DNA of 64,000 nucleotides, from assembly GCF_905171765.1 (NCBI RefSeq), contig NC_053392.1, positions 399,831,899-399,895,898 of the forward strand, read 5' to 3'. A program made the position numbers and the translations under genes. Below the pieces are notes generated by a model. That model had not been told where the DNA came from and made no database searches. It saw only the letters and a list, made by a program, of their open reading frames with translations. Shown here one piece after another: positions 63,381 to 64,000 of this stretch. Every line of letters starts with the position of its first letter. Position 1 is the stretch's first letter. This stretch comes from Bufo bufo. Lineage: Eukaryota > Chordata > Amphibia > Anura > Bufonidae.

Positions 63381-64000
63381 GGCCTCTTTCAGACGTGCGT
63401 TGCAGAAAAATGTGCGGGTGCGTTGCGGGAACATGCACGATTTTTCCGTGCGAGTGCAAAACATTGTAATACGTTTTGCACTCGCGTGAGAAAAATCGCG
63501 CATGTTTGGTACCCGAACTTCTTCACAGAAGTTCGGGCTTGGGATCGGTGTTCTGTAGATTGTATTATTTTGCCTTATAACATGGTTATAATGGAAAATA
63601 ATAGCATTCTGAATACAGAATGCATAGTAAAATAGCGCTGGAGGGGTTAAAAAAAAAAAAAATAACAATAATTTAACTCGCCTTAGTCCACTTGATCCTG
63701 AAGCCCGGCATCATCTTCTGTCTTCATCTTAGCTGTGTGCAGGAAAAGGACCTGTGGTGACATCACTCCGGTCATCACATTATCCATCACATGATCTTTT
63801 ACCATGGTGATGGCCGGACTGATGTCACCACAGGTCCTGTTGCTGCACACAGCTAAGATAAAGACAGAAGGAGATGCCGGGCTTCGCGATCAAGTGAATT
63901 AAGGTGAGTTAAAAATTATTATTATTTTTTAACCCCTCCAGCGCTATTTTACTATGCATTCTGTATTCAGAATGCTATTATTTTCCATTTATAACCATGT
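63381..64000. mobile_element. Harbinger-like foldback running off the window
   Basis: Starts GGCCTCTTTCAGACGTGCG immediately after the shared TTA. It has long paired arms (TAACATGGTTATAA..., GGACCTGTGGTGACATCAC near the centre) as in 58107-59514. The right end lies beyond 64000. Confidence 0.7.

Noticed and set aside
1..64000. tRNA, rRNA or snRNA genes
   Set aside because: No cloverleaf-like A/B box pair or rRNA/snRNA sequence was recognised on either strand. A covariance-model scan would settle it.

Overview
The window is vertebrate, almost certainly amphibian (anuran), non-coding DNA made nearly entirely of transposable elements. The indications are the Kolobok/T2 MITEs with TTAA target sites that are typical of frogs, self-priming chromoviral Ty3 elements, a Neptune-like Penelope element, an L1/Tx1-like LINE, a CR1/L2-like LINE, a DIRS gag fragment and several vertebrate hAT MITE families. 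I see no convincing host protein gene, tRNA, rRNA or CRISPR array. The species is not identifiable from the sequence alone.

Layout. 1-8692: an unclassified foldback repeat cut by a decayed chromovirus (Gypsy-1, 1268-7314, 5-bp target duplication), which itself carries a 513-bp T2 foldback in its RT. 8693-10708: minus-strand DIRS gag with a probable intron, cut by a Harbinger-like MITE. 10709-20958: a 5'-truncated L1/Tx1-like LINE split by an intact-looking Tc1/mariner (10928-12490) and by a young Ty3 element (Gypsy-2, 13511-20594). 21710-24594: a 2.9-kb non-autonomous hAT carrying two tandem arrays. 25003-28970: MITEs, a hairpin, a 28-bp minisatellite and a Penelope-like remnant with a hammerhead-like fold. 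29363-41782: a very young chromovirus (Gypsy-3) with an open 1081-codon pol. Its 3' LTR is split by a 7.2-kb Penelope-like element (34430-41595) whose two pLTRs each hold a complete hammerhead ribozyme motif. 42113-48221: MITEs and one CpG-dense, possibly unique stretch (46.2-46.9 kb). 48236-51985: a CR1-like LINE cut by a 767-bp foldback. 52195-64000: dense nested MITEs, including a four-level nest at 57960-59768.

How the parts relate. Nesting gives a relative chronology: the LINE, DIRS and foldback repeats are oldest; Gypsy-1 and the CR1 are intermediate; Gypsy-2, the Tc1 element, Gypsy-3 and the Penelope element inside Gypsy-3 are youngest. Gypsy-1 and Gypsy-3 both show a 10-nt primer-binding site complementary to a stretch of their own LTR about 30 bp downstream of a TATA-like box, which is the self-priming layout of Tf1/sushi chromoviruses. 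Target duplications read by eye support three DNA-transposon groups: TTAA (Kolobok/T2), 3-bp TWA-like (PIF/Harbinger-like foldbacks starting GG and followed by TTTCACAC-like sequence) and 8-bp (hAT).
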